Shown here: piece after piece, positions 1 through 8,807 of the stretch
Layout of the letters: every line of letters begins with the position of its first letter
How positions within the stretch are numbered: the first letter of the stretch is position 1
NCBI GenBank assembly: GCA_003956705.1
Contig: QZCP01000610.1
Location: 1-14,557 of the forward strand
Length of the DNA stretch: 14,557 nt
Direction of reading: 5' to 3'
From: Brevipalpus yothersi
Lineage: Eukaryota; Arthropoda; Arachnida; Trombidiformes; Tenuipalpidae
Notes under the pieces: generated by a model
The model's database searches: none
The model's input: only the letters and a program-made list of their open reading frames with translations
Told to the model about the DNA's origin: nothing
Position numbers and translations under genes: made by a program

Positions 1-42
1 CGGCCTCTTAGTTTATAATAATACTTTTCGAGATATTCAGAC

Positions 43-1831
43 CTGGAGATGAGAATTTTAGATCATCCCTATAATCAAAAGTCATATGGTTGTGTTCTCT
101 GAAAGATAAAATCTTCATAAACTCAAAAGAGTATCCAATCAGAAAGAGTTTTGCCATTCTGGAGAGAATAACAGGCTAGCTCTCTGGAACTCACTTCCGG
201 CCATGTTTTATGATGAATACCTGAGGAGGTATTTCATTTATGTAAAATAATTGGAAAAGATACCAAGTTCCTGATGCCAGTAAGAATATATTTATATAGA
301 AACCAGCTGTTGGGCTTTTCTTATAGATTATCACGACTAAACATGCAATCGAGAACAATTGGATCTCCAAACCCATAGTCCATGTATGCAATGCACACTT
401 TTGAGTGAATGAGAGAATCAGTTTCCCATAGGACATAAACTAATTTCCACCATACCATTAAATTAGGGTTTGGAATTTTGTTCGATAGATGAAATAGAGC
501 ATAGATGAAATCCGTTGTACATTGCTCTGATCTGATTGCATTGAAGGATTCATAAGCTGGACCAGAACCAAAAAGAGGGAGTGTAATTTGAAGACACGTA
601 TTAATTAGCAGAGGGAAAGAATGTCTGAAATGAGAATTCATTGAATGAAACACATTACAATGGGCACAACATCTCACCCACTTGAGGATTTTGGTGAGAA
701 TAGAGTATGTATAAGTAAAAATCGGTGATTTGTTTGTTGTCCTTCGCCACATACCCATCAGCCAGGTAAAGCCTCTGTGAATCATGAGTCAATATCAATC
801 AATTCTTATCATTGTAAATGGATTCACTGAGTGCAGCATAAAACATTGGTATAGCCACAGAGATCAGAGTACTACAGCTGGTCTCCAAGTCATCGATGTA
901 TTCCTGCGAACTTGGTCAATGCATCCATACAAGTCATCCAACAAGAGTGTGAATTCTTGTACCTTGACAATACTCACCCAACTATGAAGGTTGCCTCAAA
1001 ATACCAATGGTTTATGAATGGTTGTACTGCCCATTTCAGCAGGAGGGAATCAGATTCTTCTTTCAACCATTCTTGAACGAAGAAAGTTTGCTGCAAAATT
1101 TATTTCGATCTGACTCATCTCTCAAGATACATTCAAACAAACATGACAAAATAACTATTCCTCTATCATAGCTCCTTGGTTGAGTCTATGTACATGTATA
1201 TGTATCGATTATTTGTACATTCTCGAGAAACACTCAAGATTTCAGCTGAACGATTACAGAATATTTTTCCTAATTCAAATTTCAAATCACACGAAGTTTT
1301 GTAAGGCTATCTAAGAGATTTTTCAGGGAAATTCCAGGGGAGAGTGAGGGAAGTTTGGAGAATAAGTGGAGCTCTTCCTAGTTCCAGTTCTCAAGCGTTC
1401 CATCTTCTGATCTCATGATAATAGCTCTATAGTCTTCACTTTGATTTTTCTGATCACTCAACCCTAATCATCGAGAATGATAAGCTCATATTCACCAGAA
1501 TTGTTCATCTTTTGATTCATACCAGGTGCTGGTTCTCACCGAACATTTCTTACTTGTATGAAAAGGTGTACCAATAATCGAATGCCAGAGAAAAGTTAAA
1601 GTGATAGTGTGCACTACTATCTCAATGATATAAAGGGAAGCTCTGATCTTGTCGAACACTTTTGAGTGTCCAATAGCTGGCCTCATCATTAGTGATTTCA
1701 ATGATTCCCTCATGGAAAAACACTGAAGCAACCTCAGCAGCATATTGCTGTTAGATATCCACGAGAGGATGTCAGCAAAATCCACGATGGTTGCAATGAG
1801 AATGAGTATGACTTGTAGACACAAAAAGATT
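43..1831 (-). other. Acyltransferase-3 domain part of the host gene (exons 5-9)
   Basis: Exon 5 encodes the first membrane helix (LCLQVILILIATIVDF) and the family 'CFS...N..L' block, here LLQCFSMRESLKSLM, then the helix that normally carries conserved His residues (VVHTITLTFLWHS). Exon 6 reads IDDLETSCSTLISVAIPMF and aligns with the family segment ending 'SVDtFFflSG', but the Asp is Ala here. Exon 7 has a YSILTKILKWVR helix start and LFGSGPAY. Exon 8 has CALHTWTMGLEIQLF, equivalent to the family 'C..hsWYL..DmQ' block. Exon 9 has FLIGYSFEFM ('yliGi.lGy'). Several positions usually Arg, Pro or Asp differ, so this is a diverged paralogue and its enzymatic activity is not certain. Confidence 0.72.
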
Positions 1832-3282
1832 CTGCAATCAATGAAATGAGTGTGAAAGCGAATGTTCTTTTTCGAAGGTGCCAAACAGCATATTATTTCA
1901 GGAACCTATCCATAGAGATACTGTTCAAGACAAGATGTATCTCATGACCAAAGGAGATATTGACTTACAAGCATATCTTTTGCAGCTTCGATGCGTTCTC
2001 TACTCGTTGAAGCAAACTCCGATTCTTATGGCATGAAAGTGGCTTTCCAAGTTTCCTTGAGAAAGGCTCAAAAGCTGGTAAAAATTGAAACTCTTTGTTA
2101 GTTGAATAAATCATCAAATTACGCACATATGATGGCTCCATATAAAGGCTCGTTCAAGAGAATCGACACTTATTTGCATCATGAATGAGTTTGCATTCGT
2201 CCTACGAACTCTTATACTCCATTCTCAAAATTTCAAGATCCTATGATATTGAGCTCCATAACCTTGTCTTGTGATTGGTTGTATTTTGGAGAACATTTTC
2301 CAGAAACTCATCACTGAAAACTCGTGACAAACTTGAATTCCGCCTTTATCAAGCGACCAACAACTATTGGATGGCTATTAGTTTTGATTTATGATTCAAT
2401 TTAGCTGAGAGCTTTGCTCCTCTGAGAACTTTTGAATCTTGCAAGAAGCACCAACTATTATCTTACGATGAACACCTAGCTGTTGACTATAATTCATGTG
2501 TCCTTGGAGTTTCATTCGTGGGCTTCTGAGGCGAGAACTAGAAAAATTACCTTTCTCAATGATGAACTCAAGATCATTCGGCTGACATTGAGACGGAAAA
2601 CAAAATCCAATGACCAGAGTTGAAGCTCCCTTCTGATAATCCATTCATGGGAGTTAATTGAAGCTCATCAAAGAATAAAGATCTTACTGAGTCATCTAGG
2701 GAACTTTTCTCCAAATGTGCGAGACAATATTGGCTACTCAATCTTCTGGAACCATATTCAATCATCCCATCAACTTCTGAACATTGATCATAGTTGCCAA
2801 AATCCGTTTGAGCCCCTTTGAGAAAGTTTTTAGGAAAATGGCCAGAAGAAGTCATCACTGTGAGGAAAGAAGTTTGATGAAACCAATCTCTCAATGAAGA
2901 AATTTTGAGCCCCTGTCGAGGTTCATTGATCCCACCTCTCAATGAGATTAGGAAGCATGAGTATTCTGGCTGATTTAATATCAGGTTGAGCTCCAACCAC
3001 CCAATACTTACATTTCAAGGAAGGTTCAGTGCCATCAGATAACAAAGCTTGGAAATTCTCTTTGCACTCATTGGATGAGTTGGCAATAAACAGTTGCTCA
3101 TGATTATCTGCAAGGTAGTTCCATAGAACACTACCAAATCCAGAGATGAGGTGAGACTGTCTTCGAAACATCTCATCGTCCTTCTTCATCTCATACTGAG
3201 ATTTCGAAAATCTTCTCGAACCCTCAGATAAGCTCTCAGATCTCATAATAATGAATATCAGTACGAACCAGACACTTCCCAT
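43..3282 (-). CDS. NRF-6-like acyltransferase 3 family membrane protein, multi-exon, 3' end outside window
   Basis: Host gene of the 'nose resistant to fluoxetine' family: an extracellular NRF domain followed by a multi-pass acyltransferase-3 domain. Family members sit in membranes and some are linked to lipid or drug uptake; the substrate of this one is unknown. My exon model is 3282..3012, 2857..2688, 2632..2551, 2074..1969, 1831..1540, 903..828, 772..456, 397..195 and 158..43. Every junction has GT..AG and the phases agree throughout (1,0,1,2,0,1,0,2). The ATG at 3282 opens a hydrophobic signal peptide (MGSVWFVLIFII). The frame stays open upstream to 3441, so an earlier start is possible. 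The donors of exons 1, 2 and 4 are strong (GTAAGT, GTAAGA, GTAAGT). The acceptor at 773 (CAGAG) and the donor at 42 (GTCTGA) are the weakest calls. About 540 codons are visible, so roughly the last quarter of a typical family member is missing to the left. Family assignment is secure; exact exon edges are inferred. Confidence 0.8.
904..1539 (-). other. Intron 5 of the host gene (636 nt)
   Basis: This is the longest intron in the model, from donor GTGAGA at 1539 to an acceptor ending CGCAG at 904. It is AT-rich and I find no coding match to the NRF family in either strand. It contains a TACATGTA palindrome near 1190. An alternative donor (GTAAGA at 1553) gives an out-of-phase junction and was not used. 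Confidence 0.5.
1969..3282 (-). other. NRF domain part of the host gene (exons 1-4)
   Basis: Exon 1 carries the signal peptide and the first conserved Cys (NECKENFQALL). Exon 2 carries the Gly-Asn-Tyr-Asp-Gln-Cys block (FGNYDQCSEV) and the QYCLAHL block. Exon 3 carries FCFPSQCQPNDLEF, the 'C.PS.C...D' signature of the family. Exon 4 supplies the last Cys (PLSCHKNRSLLQ) just before the first membrane helix. Introns are 154 nt (3011..2858), 55 nt (2687..2633) and 476 nt (2550..2075). The order and spacing of the Cys blocks match the family. I see no frameshift or stop inside these exons. Confidence 0.75.
2075..2550 (-). other. Intron 3 of the host gene (476 nt)
   Basis: It runs from donor GTAATT at 2550 to the pyrimidine-rich acceptor TTTTTACCAG ending at 2075. 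The frame stays open into the intron until a stop at 2398..2396, which makes a spurious longer reading frame. Splicing directly to 2074 keeps phase and restores the conserved family Cys, so I treat 2550..2075 as non-coding. Confidence 0.5.
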
Positions 3283-3418
3283 CCTGGAATTCACAATCAA
3301 GCTTGGATGATCAATGATCAGGTCCAAAAATGGTGGGAGCAGGAAAAGTGAAGGCTCCATCCACACCGGATGAAACTTGCAGGATTCCGGTACAGTCACC
3401 TGGGATGGTTTCCTTGTT

Positions 3419-3447
3419 GAATACATGTACTCATGGTACATGTATTC
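3419..3447. repeat. Perfect 12-bp inverted repeat with 5-nt loop
   Basis: The arms GAATACATGTAC (3419..3430) and GTACATGTATTC (3436..3447) are exact reverse complements around the loop TCATG. The hairpin lies about 140 bp upstream of the chosen start codon of the NRF-6-like gene. It could be a protein-binding palindrome or a chance hairpin. Confidence 0.6.
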
Positions 3448-4251
3448 TCCAAGTCATCGATCCTTTTGGCGTCTCAATTTATGGTACATATTCATTCAAT
3501 TTCGAGAGATTATTAGAACTTTTCCCAGCTGCAATAATCCTCTGATCATCTGATGGCTGATGTCAAGCGAGGGTGAGGCTGATGAGCAACCACGATAATA
3601 TTCACTACCTCTGAACTTTGAATTTTTGATGATTCGTCTGTATACCTATTCAACAGATTCGAAGTTCCGATGAAGCTAATTGTAACAATCCCACTTGGAA
3701 TATCAGCCAGAGCCGATTCCTTCAAAGGCTAGTAGAAAGAAAGCATGGATGGAAATTTTTCGCTCCATCTCTCCCCCATCCCTGCCGGAAACCTTCTCCA
3801 GGAATGAATAGAATGGTCTCCCTGACGAATCCCATTCTGGAATAGAATCCAAGGAATAGTCCTAAAACCTCGAAGTGGTTCTTTATTTATCACTCTCTAG
3901 AAAGATTTCTTGAGTGGTACTCTCTCTTTCAAGAGTTCCCTATCAGGAACCAACATTCGAGAGAGGCTCTTAAACAAATGCTATTTCTCATACCATCCAG
4001 GTGCTTCTGTTTTTATATCTTGTAATTCATTCTATTGTCCATTTCCTCTGGCTAAACTGCCCATGCCCAGATTTTCTTGAAAGGACAATGTCTAAAATAG
4101 CCCAATCTCAGATTTTCATCAAACTTGTTCACCAGATGCTATCGGGTGTGATAAGACCCAAAATGCAGATAACAATGATCTACGACCAATACTTCCAGAG
4201 ACATGGTCCTTTTCCCTATAACTCCTATCTCGAAAACGACTGATCGAAATC

Positions 4252-4276
4252 GATAAGATAAGAGATAAGAGAGCAA
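4252..4276. promoter_or_regulatory. GATAAG cluster
   Basis: Three GATAAG hexamers lie close together on the plus strand (GATAAGATAAG, then AGATAAGAGAG). GATA-family factors bind this core, and in nematodes and insects they drive many gut genes. The site is about 970 bp upstream of the NRF-6-like start codon. A regulatory role is inference; it may be simple sequence. Confidence 0.3.
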
Positions 4277-4530
4277 GAGATCAAACTTAATCACTATCAA
4301 CCGAACTTGAGGGCTCGTGAGCACCACCTGAGAGATGGAAATAGCTCCAGAATCAGAGATCAGGCTTGTTCTGGCCTGAGAATTCCTTATCATGCCTGAA
4401 ATTTTTGGAAATCATAATTTCATTTTTTTCCTATCAGACTGCTCGAGCGCAAATTGGGTTCTAGGATTCTATGCACGGGCTCGTAAAGGAAGGAGGACTC
4501 AACTTACTTGTAAGTCGGTAATCCAACTAG

Positions 4531-4670
4531 TTTATTTTTGGTATCTTCTTCATTTATATTCGTGTTTGCATCTCCCGCATCCTGCATGCCATTTCTTACA
4601 TGGACTGGGTGCAGGATGCCAAGAATACCCAGTTGGCAGTCCATATTTGGCCTGCAACTACCCCCTGTCC
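4531..4670 (-). repeat. Possible start of the element's 3' LTR (polypurine tract, U3-like patch); unconfirmed
   Basis: Read on the minus strand, a G-rich purine tract (GGACAGGGGGTAG, 4670..4658) is followed by a TG dinucleotide at 4656. Then comes a GC-richer segment, a TATAAA at 4558..4553 and an AATAAA at 4536..4531. This is the order expected for a polypurine tract followed by an LTR, about 450 nt after the env stop codon. Inside it are an exact 10-bp inverted repeat (GCATCCTGCA 4577..4586 with TGCAGGATGC 4610..4619) and nested arms TGGACTG (4601..4607) with CAGTCCA (4637..4643). No matching copy was found near 13.3-14.5 kb, and the TATA-to-AATAAA spacing is short, so this is only a candidate. 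Confidence 0.25.
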
Positions 4671-5102
4671 GAGGGAAAATGACCTCATTTTCGTTACGGG
4701 TTACATAACTTTTGCTAACTTGTAAGGTTATACATCAAAAGCATTATCATAATAACAGATAATTTCAAACATCAATTTATGATATAACTTTGAATGAAAT
4801 ATTTCATCCTTTTTGTTCCTTTTCATCTGAGCAAAGACTCGGTTTATCTTGTAAGGATCCAATTTTCAATCTCGATCATTGTTGATGCCCAACAGGATCG
4901 CAAGTGCTTCTCTTTTCTTAACTCTCCGTTCATTTTTTTTGAGAAATTAAATTCATCTCACTCAAAACATTATTGATTAGCGATTTTTGAGAGTATTTCA
5001 ACTTTCATAGCGTTTGTTAGTATTAGTATCCATTTTGTTTCCAAAAAAATTAAATTATTAGCATACTTAGTCTACTACAGGAGGTATTTTGACTATTCTA
5101 TT

Positions 5103-8100
5103 TTAATATGGCTTCGTTTTGAGTTCATGTAAATCAACCATGGAAATCGGCTCAATTTCATAATCATTTTCCGATTGATTGGTTACTATATTGATAACAT
5201 AAGGTCGTGATCGTCTCTCTCGTTGTTTCACAATGTTCACAACTTGACCCGTGCCTCTAACTACTCTGAATCTGATTCTACTACACCAAGAAATACAAAC
5301 ACAAAGCAGTAGTATGAGTAAAATCATTGACAGAGGCCAAAACAACAAAGCTTGTAGACCCACAGGTATATAAGGTGAGGTTTGACGTATAATTTTGGGT
5401 ATTGTGTAGTTATCGATCTGTTGGAACTCAATTTTTTTGTAATAGACAGCTGCTGGTATTCGAATGTCAACCATATCTACCCATTCCCTAGCGATTCCTT
5501 TTGCTTTTGAAAGTGTTATGGAGTGAAAGAAACTTGTACTTTCTCCGATACTGAAATTTGTTTTGGGGAACATCTTGAAAACATAGGGTGGACACTCGAT
5601 GGTGATGCCCTCATATGTTATCTTATTACCATAGCACTGTATGTAATATACTCCCCCAATCCATCGAACATCTTTTTCAGCAGGGAAACTTTCGTTGATA
5701 AGCTTGCACTCTATTACTTTATACACAGATGAGGAGTTACCTGGAATCGTGTTGTTACACAGTTTCGTAGGAGGCATAGGAATATTATCCCCACTCACTT
5801 CATTTGCTAATAGAGGACAGACATTAGAGCTATTCTTTTCTAAAAAGAAGTACAATGGGCCATCATATCTCATCTGACAAACGTGGGTATCATTCAATTG
5901 ATACGTGTTGAACGGTTTTACTTCTATAACTTTCCGACTTTCATCCATTAGGTGAGTGAAGAAACTAGCAGTGAAATTTTGATACTCTCCTTCATCTTTC
6001 ACAGAACAAGAAAATTCTGTAATCTTGTCCATGGGACAATGTCCATATCCTGTGCAGATTTCATCGATTCCAACTCCATAGAAAAATTTAGACCCAACCG
6101 CCTTTCCATCTTTTTGTTCTTTGTTTGTTTCCGAAAACTTTCGTCCAGCAGCTTTCAATTCACTTGATATAATTGAGTTGGAATAAGTATATCGAGGTAT
6201 CAACGTTAACAGCATGCTAACAGTAGTATTCAACTTTTGCATGTCCATGGCAAGATTTTCAATTTGTTGTTGATTCGATCGAACCACATTTTGAAGTTGC
6301 TGATGACTTTTTCCCACAACTTCTATCATTTGCGTTAACGTATCAAAGTTGGCATCGACTTTTCGATTTATTTCGTTCACTTCAGAATTCAGCTTGATCA
6401 TGAAATAGGCATTGGTTGCAGTTGCTATTATTCCACCAACAGCGAGTACTCCCACTACGGCTAGAGTGCCTCTTTTTCCTCTACTGCGCTCATATGAGCA
6501 AACTTCATTCAGTGGCTTGATGTATTCTGTATCATAAATTTTCTTACACTCTTTGAGAGTAAAATTTAGATAATAATTCAGATCTAAGTGAGTTTCGTTT
6601 GCACTTTGTCGTTTGACTTTTGTTTCTGGTCGGATGTATTGGTCATAATTTTGAAAGTTGGTAAAATAGATCTTGGTGAGGCTCCTAAGTCGTTGTCCAG
6701 ATTTAACCCAGCAGGTGACCGCTGTATCATTTTTTATGACAAATTGTTTTGACACAACGTTGCAAAGTACGCCTCTGGGTTCTATGCCCCTGAGGAATTT
6801 GAAATCTTTCGAGCTTGGTACTTCATCTCCAAAACTTATTGCTATTCCAAGTTTGGCGTATTCTTCATCATCAGTATTCGTCCAGGGATAACGGCCATTA
6901 GGCAGAGGGTGAATTGTATAGTAAGGTGCTAAAGCTCTGCAGGTGAACTCTACTGTCGTATTCTCTACTCTGAATTCCGTTTGGTTGTTAATACAGATGT
7001 GAGGTTCCCCATATGTCCTGGTGCAATTGGCTCTATAGTCATTTTCCATTTTTTCTTTGGCAGTTTGCTGACAGGGGCTCATGGTTTTTAGATATGGTAC
7101 TTTTTTCATACTTTGCCAACGACAGTATCCATATACATCTTTGGGGTCATGTTTGACTGAGTAACATCGAACATCAAAAAGCTTGTCAAAATATTGATCA
7201 ATATTTTGAAATCTTCTACACTGGTTATCGAAATTGCCACACTTATCCAGACCACTATACTGTACCCATTTTTCTTTTATAGCTGCAGAATAAGAATATG
7301 GACAAAATCCGGGAATTCCCTCCAATCGTTTAGGTAATGTAGCCTCCACAGTCTGTGCCAACTTTTGATTCCGATATTCCAGCTCATATATTCCTTTTTC
7401 AGCAGTTCTCTCGTTCACAACTGGAGTAGGAGGAATCGAAATATTTCTACGAATTCGTTGCGGTATAACGGAAGAGTTTGGCCTCAAACAAGGAGATACG
7501 ATTTTCAACATCATGTTAACATGTACCAATCCTTTAGTTGCTTTCATTTCTAATTCTTCCCATTGAATTGGAGTGACGGGGTTCAGAGCTGCTCCAACAA
7601 CTGTTGAAATGCTCATTAATGCCAGTAGGGTCTTCAATAAGCCATTACCGGCATCTGGTTTCTCTTTATATTCTTCTCGAGCGGCTCGTCTTGAAGCTTT
7701 TGTTCCTCGAGTCCAATTTTTCTGTTTTCCTCGACGTCTCTTCATCTTTTTCTTTGATTTTCTCGATTTTGACACATTACTTTCATCTGTATCATAGTCT
7801 GAGTACTGTGTTTGTTCTTCTCTTCCTTTTTCCTGAGTTTCTGACTTGGAAGATTCTCCTCCTGTATCCTCAGTGTCTGTAATCTCTTCTCCAGTAGTGG
7901 TAGTTTCGCTGTCTTCTTTTCCATTTGCAGCTTCACTTGTTTTTGAGCGAAAATATTTCCTATCGAGCTTCGGTCCTAGCAGCTCTCTCATTTCATCTTG
8001 AAACCTAATCTTTTGTATCTTATCTTTGGTTTCCTGATCAATTTCATCAGGAATCTCATACAGGTCATCAAATGTGAGGAAATATCGGCTCTCATATTTC

Positions 8101-8807
8101 TTTGTAGGGTTTTCTTTTTTCTTAAATCTTTTAGATAATTCATCTCGGTTTTGTTGCACTTCCTTCTGTGTTGCAATTCCAGGAATTTTGAATCCCACTT
8201 TCTCTTCTAATTTCTTTTGATATTCCTCATCTTCTGCATGCAGAATTCGCTGTTCAGCCAATCTCAAGGCTTTACCCTCATTGAGAGTCCTTTTCTTGGT
8301 CAACTTCCTGGTTGTCTCTTCTAGTTGAGGTTTTTTCTTATTTTTCATTTTCTTTTTGTTTTGATGCTCTTGATCCTTCTTATCAGTTGATTTTCGGGTT
8401 CCTGACTTAGCCCCTTTTTCATCCTCTCTGCTACTGGATTCGCTTTCACTTGTATCACTTTCAGATTGACTGGAATGGAGATGTACAATTTCTCCCCGTT
8501 TCCGCTTCCTTTTTAATTCCTTTTTGATTCTATCGTGTTCTTTCAGAATTTCCTTCATTTTTTGATACTGCGTTTTCTCATCATTGCTCTGGTTTTTGTT
8601 CGTTTCTTTCATTGGCCCTGGAGATCTTTGTTGCACAACAGTACGTTCGAAGCTTACTTCAGGCTGCTCCAAGAACGAAGTTCTCCTTCCCGTTGGCCTG
8701 GTTACCACATTTGATCCCTCAAGTACGGGTTGGTCAGAGGTTTCAACAAGTTCAGGATTTTCATCAATTTCAGTGAAGGGTTCTATGTCATTGCCCAATG
8801 GGGTGTG
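5103..8807 (-). CDS. env: Envelope-like class I fusion glycoprotein with long charged N-terminal extension
   Basis: Open frame of about 1234 codons; residues below count from a TTG codon at 8798. Residues 1-385 are very rich in Lys, Glu, Ser and Arg, with basic runs near 96-101 and 348-357. There is no Cys before residue 437. A hydrophobic segment at 386-404 looks like an internal signal peptide. The surface part (about 405-776) has many Cys and N-glycosylation sequons. A furin-type site RGKR (773-776) precedes a Gly/Ala/Val-rich fusion-peptide-like stretch (777-797) and an unbroken heptad pattern (about 818-863). A membrane anchor spans about 1146-1168, followed by a tail of about 60 residues. 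The expected role is membrane fusion and particle entry. The frame has no ATG at its start: TGA at 8810..8808, first ATG at 8612. Expression is probably by splicing or another non-standard route. It overlaps the pol end in the -1 frame. The source virus family is not clear. Confidence 0.8.
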   Translation of the reverse strand, partial: HTPLGNDIEPFTEIDENPELVETSDQPVLEGSNVVTRPTGRRTSFLEQPEVSFERTVVQQRSPGPMKETNKNQSNDEKTQYQKMKEILKEHDRIKKELKRKRKRGEIVHLHSSQSESDTSESESSSREDEKGAKSGTRKSTDKKDQEHQNKKKMKNKKKPQLEETTRKLTKKRTLNEGKALRLAEQRILHAEDEEYQKKLEEKVGFKIPGIATQKEVQQNRDELSKRFKKKENPTKKYESRYFLTFDDLYEIPDEIDQETKDKIQKIRFQDEMRELLGPKLDRKYFRSKTSEAANGKEDSETTTTGEEITDTEDTGGESSKSETQEKGREEQTQYSDYDTDESNVSKSRKSKKKMKRRRGKQKNWTRGTKASRRAAREEYKEKPDAGNGLLKTLLALMSISTVVGAALNPVTPIQWEELEMKATKGLVHVNMMLKIVSPCLRPNSSVIPQRIRRNISIPPTPVVNERTAEKGIYELEYRNQKLAQTVEATLPKRLEGIPGFCPYSYSAAIKEKWVQYSGLDKCGNFDNQCRRFQNIDQYFDKLFDVRCYSVKHDPKDVYGYCRWQSMKKVPYLKTMSPCQQTAKEKMENDYRANCTRTYGEPHICINNQTEFRVENTTVEFTCRALAPYYTIHPLPNGRYPWTNTDDEEYAKLGIAISFGDEVPSSKDFKFLRGIEPRGVLCNVVSKQFVIKNDTAVTCWVKSGQRLRSLTKIYFTNFQNYDQYIRPETKVKRQSANETHLDLNYYLNFTLKECKKIYDTEYIKPLNEVCSYERSRGKRGTLAVVGVLAVGGIIATATNAYFMIKLNSEVNEINRKVDANFDTLTQMIEVVGKSHQQLQNVVRSNQQQIENLAMDMQKLNTTVSMLLTLIPRYTYSNSIISSELKAAGRKFSETNKEQKDGKAVGSKFFYGVGIDEICTGYGHCPMDKITEFSCSVKDEGEYQNFTASFFTHLMDESRKVIEVKPFNTYQLNDTHVCQMRYDGPLYFFLEKNSSNVCPLLANEVSGDNIPMPPTKLCNNTIPGNSSSVYKVIECKLINESFPAEKDVRWIGGVYYIQCYGNKITYEGITIECPPYVFKMFPKTNFSIGESTSFFHSITLSKAKGIAREWVDMVDIRIPAAVYYKKIEFQQIDNYTIPKIIRQTSPYIPVGLQALLFWPLSMILLILLLCVCISWCSRIRFRVVRGTGQVVNIVKQRERRSRPYVINIVTNQSENDYEIEPISMVDLHELKTKPY

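Larger units (their letters stand above)
3283..5102. other. Intergenic region between the retroelement env frame and the host gene
   Basis: No reading frame here shows recognisable domains or a splice-consistent gene on either strand. It is the 5' flank of the minus-strand NRF-6-like gene and the 3' flank of the minus-strand retroelement. The right part (about 4657..5102) should contain the 3' untranslated end of the element. The stretch 3542..4390 holds nothing I can name apart from the GATAAG cluster. Confidence 0.5.

Noticed and set aside
398..455. Apparent 1-nt frameshift in the host gene between the WWKLVYV reading and the CALHTWTMGLEIQLF reading
   Set aside because: A 58-nt GT-AG intron (455..398) in phase 0 explains the frame change. 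Without it the conserved Cys-to-Cys segment is too long. Splicing gives family-like spacing, so no frameshift is needed.
1548..1553. GTAAGA donor as the end of exon 5
   Set aside because: It gives phase 1 and would run into a stop after joining to 903. The nearby GTGAGA donor at 1539 is in phase and keeps the frame open.
2396..2475. Possible exon GVHRKIIVGASCKIQ within intron 3
   Set aside because: Exon 3 (phase 1) joins directly and in phase to 2074, giving a better family match including the Cys block. The extra piece would need a weak donor or a 9-nt microexon.
4392..4682. Plus-strand 96-codon frame in the GC-richer patch
   Set aside because: It has no recognisable domain, no gene context and overlaps inverted repeats; better explained as non-coding repeat or LTR-like sequence.
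7573..7882. Plus-strand frames opposite the env N-terminal region
   Set aside because: They are antisense shadows of Lys/Glu-rich codons, which read as Leu/Phe/Ser on the other strand.
8796..8804. -1 ribosomal frameshift signal in the pol-env overlap
   Set aside because: The overlap has no X_XXY_YYZ heptamer in the pol frame and re-pairing at CCC would fail, so frameshifting is not supported by sequence.
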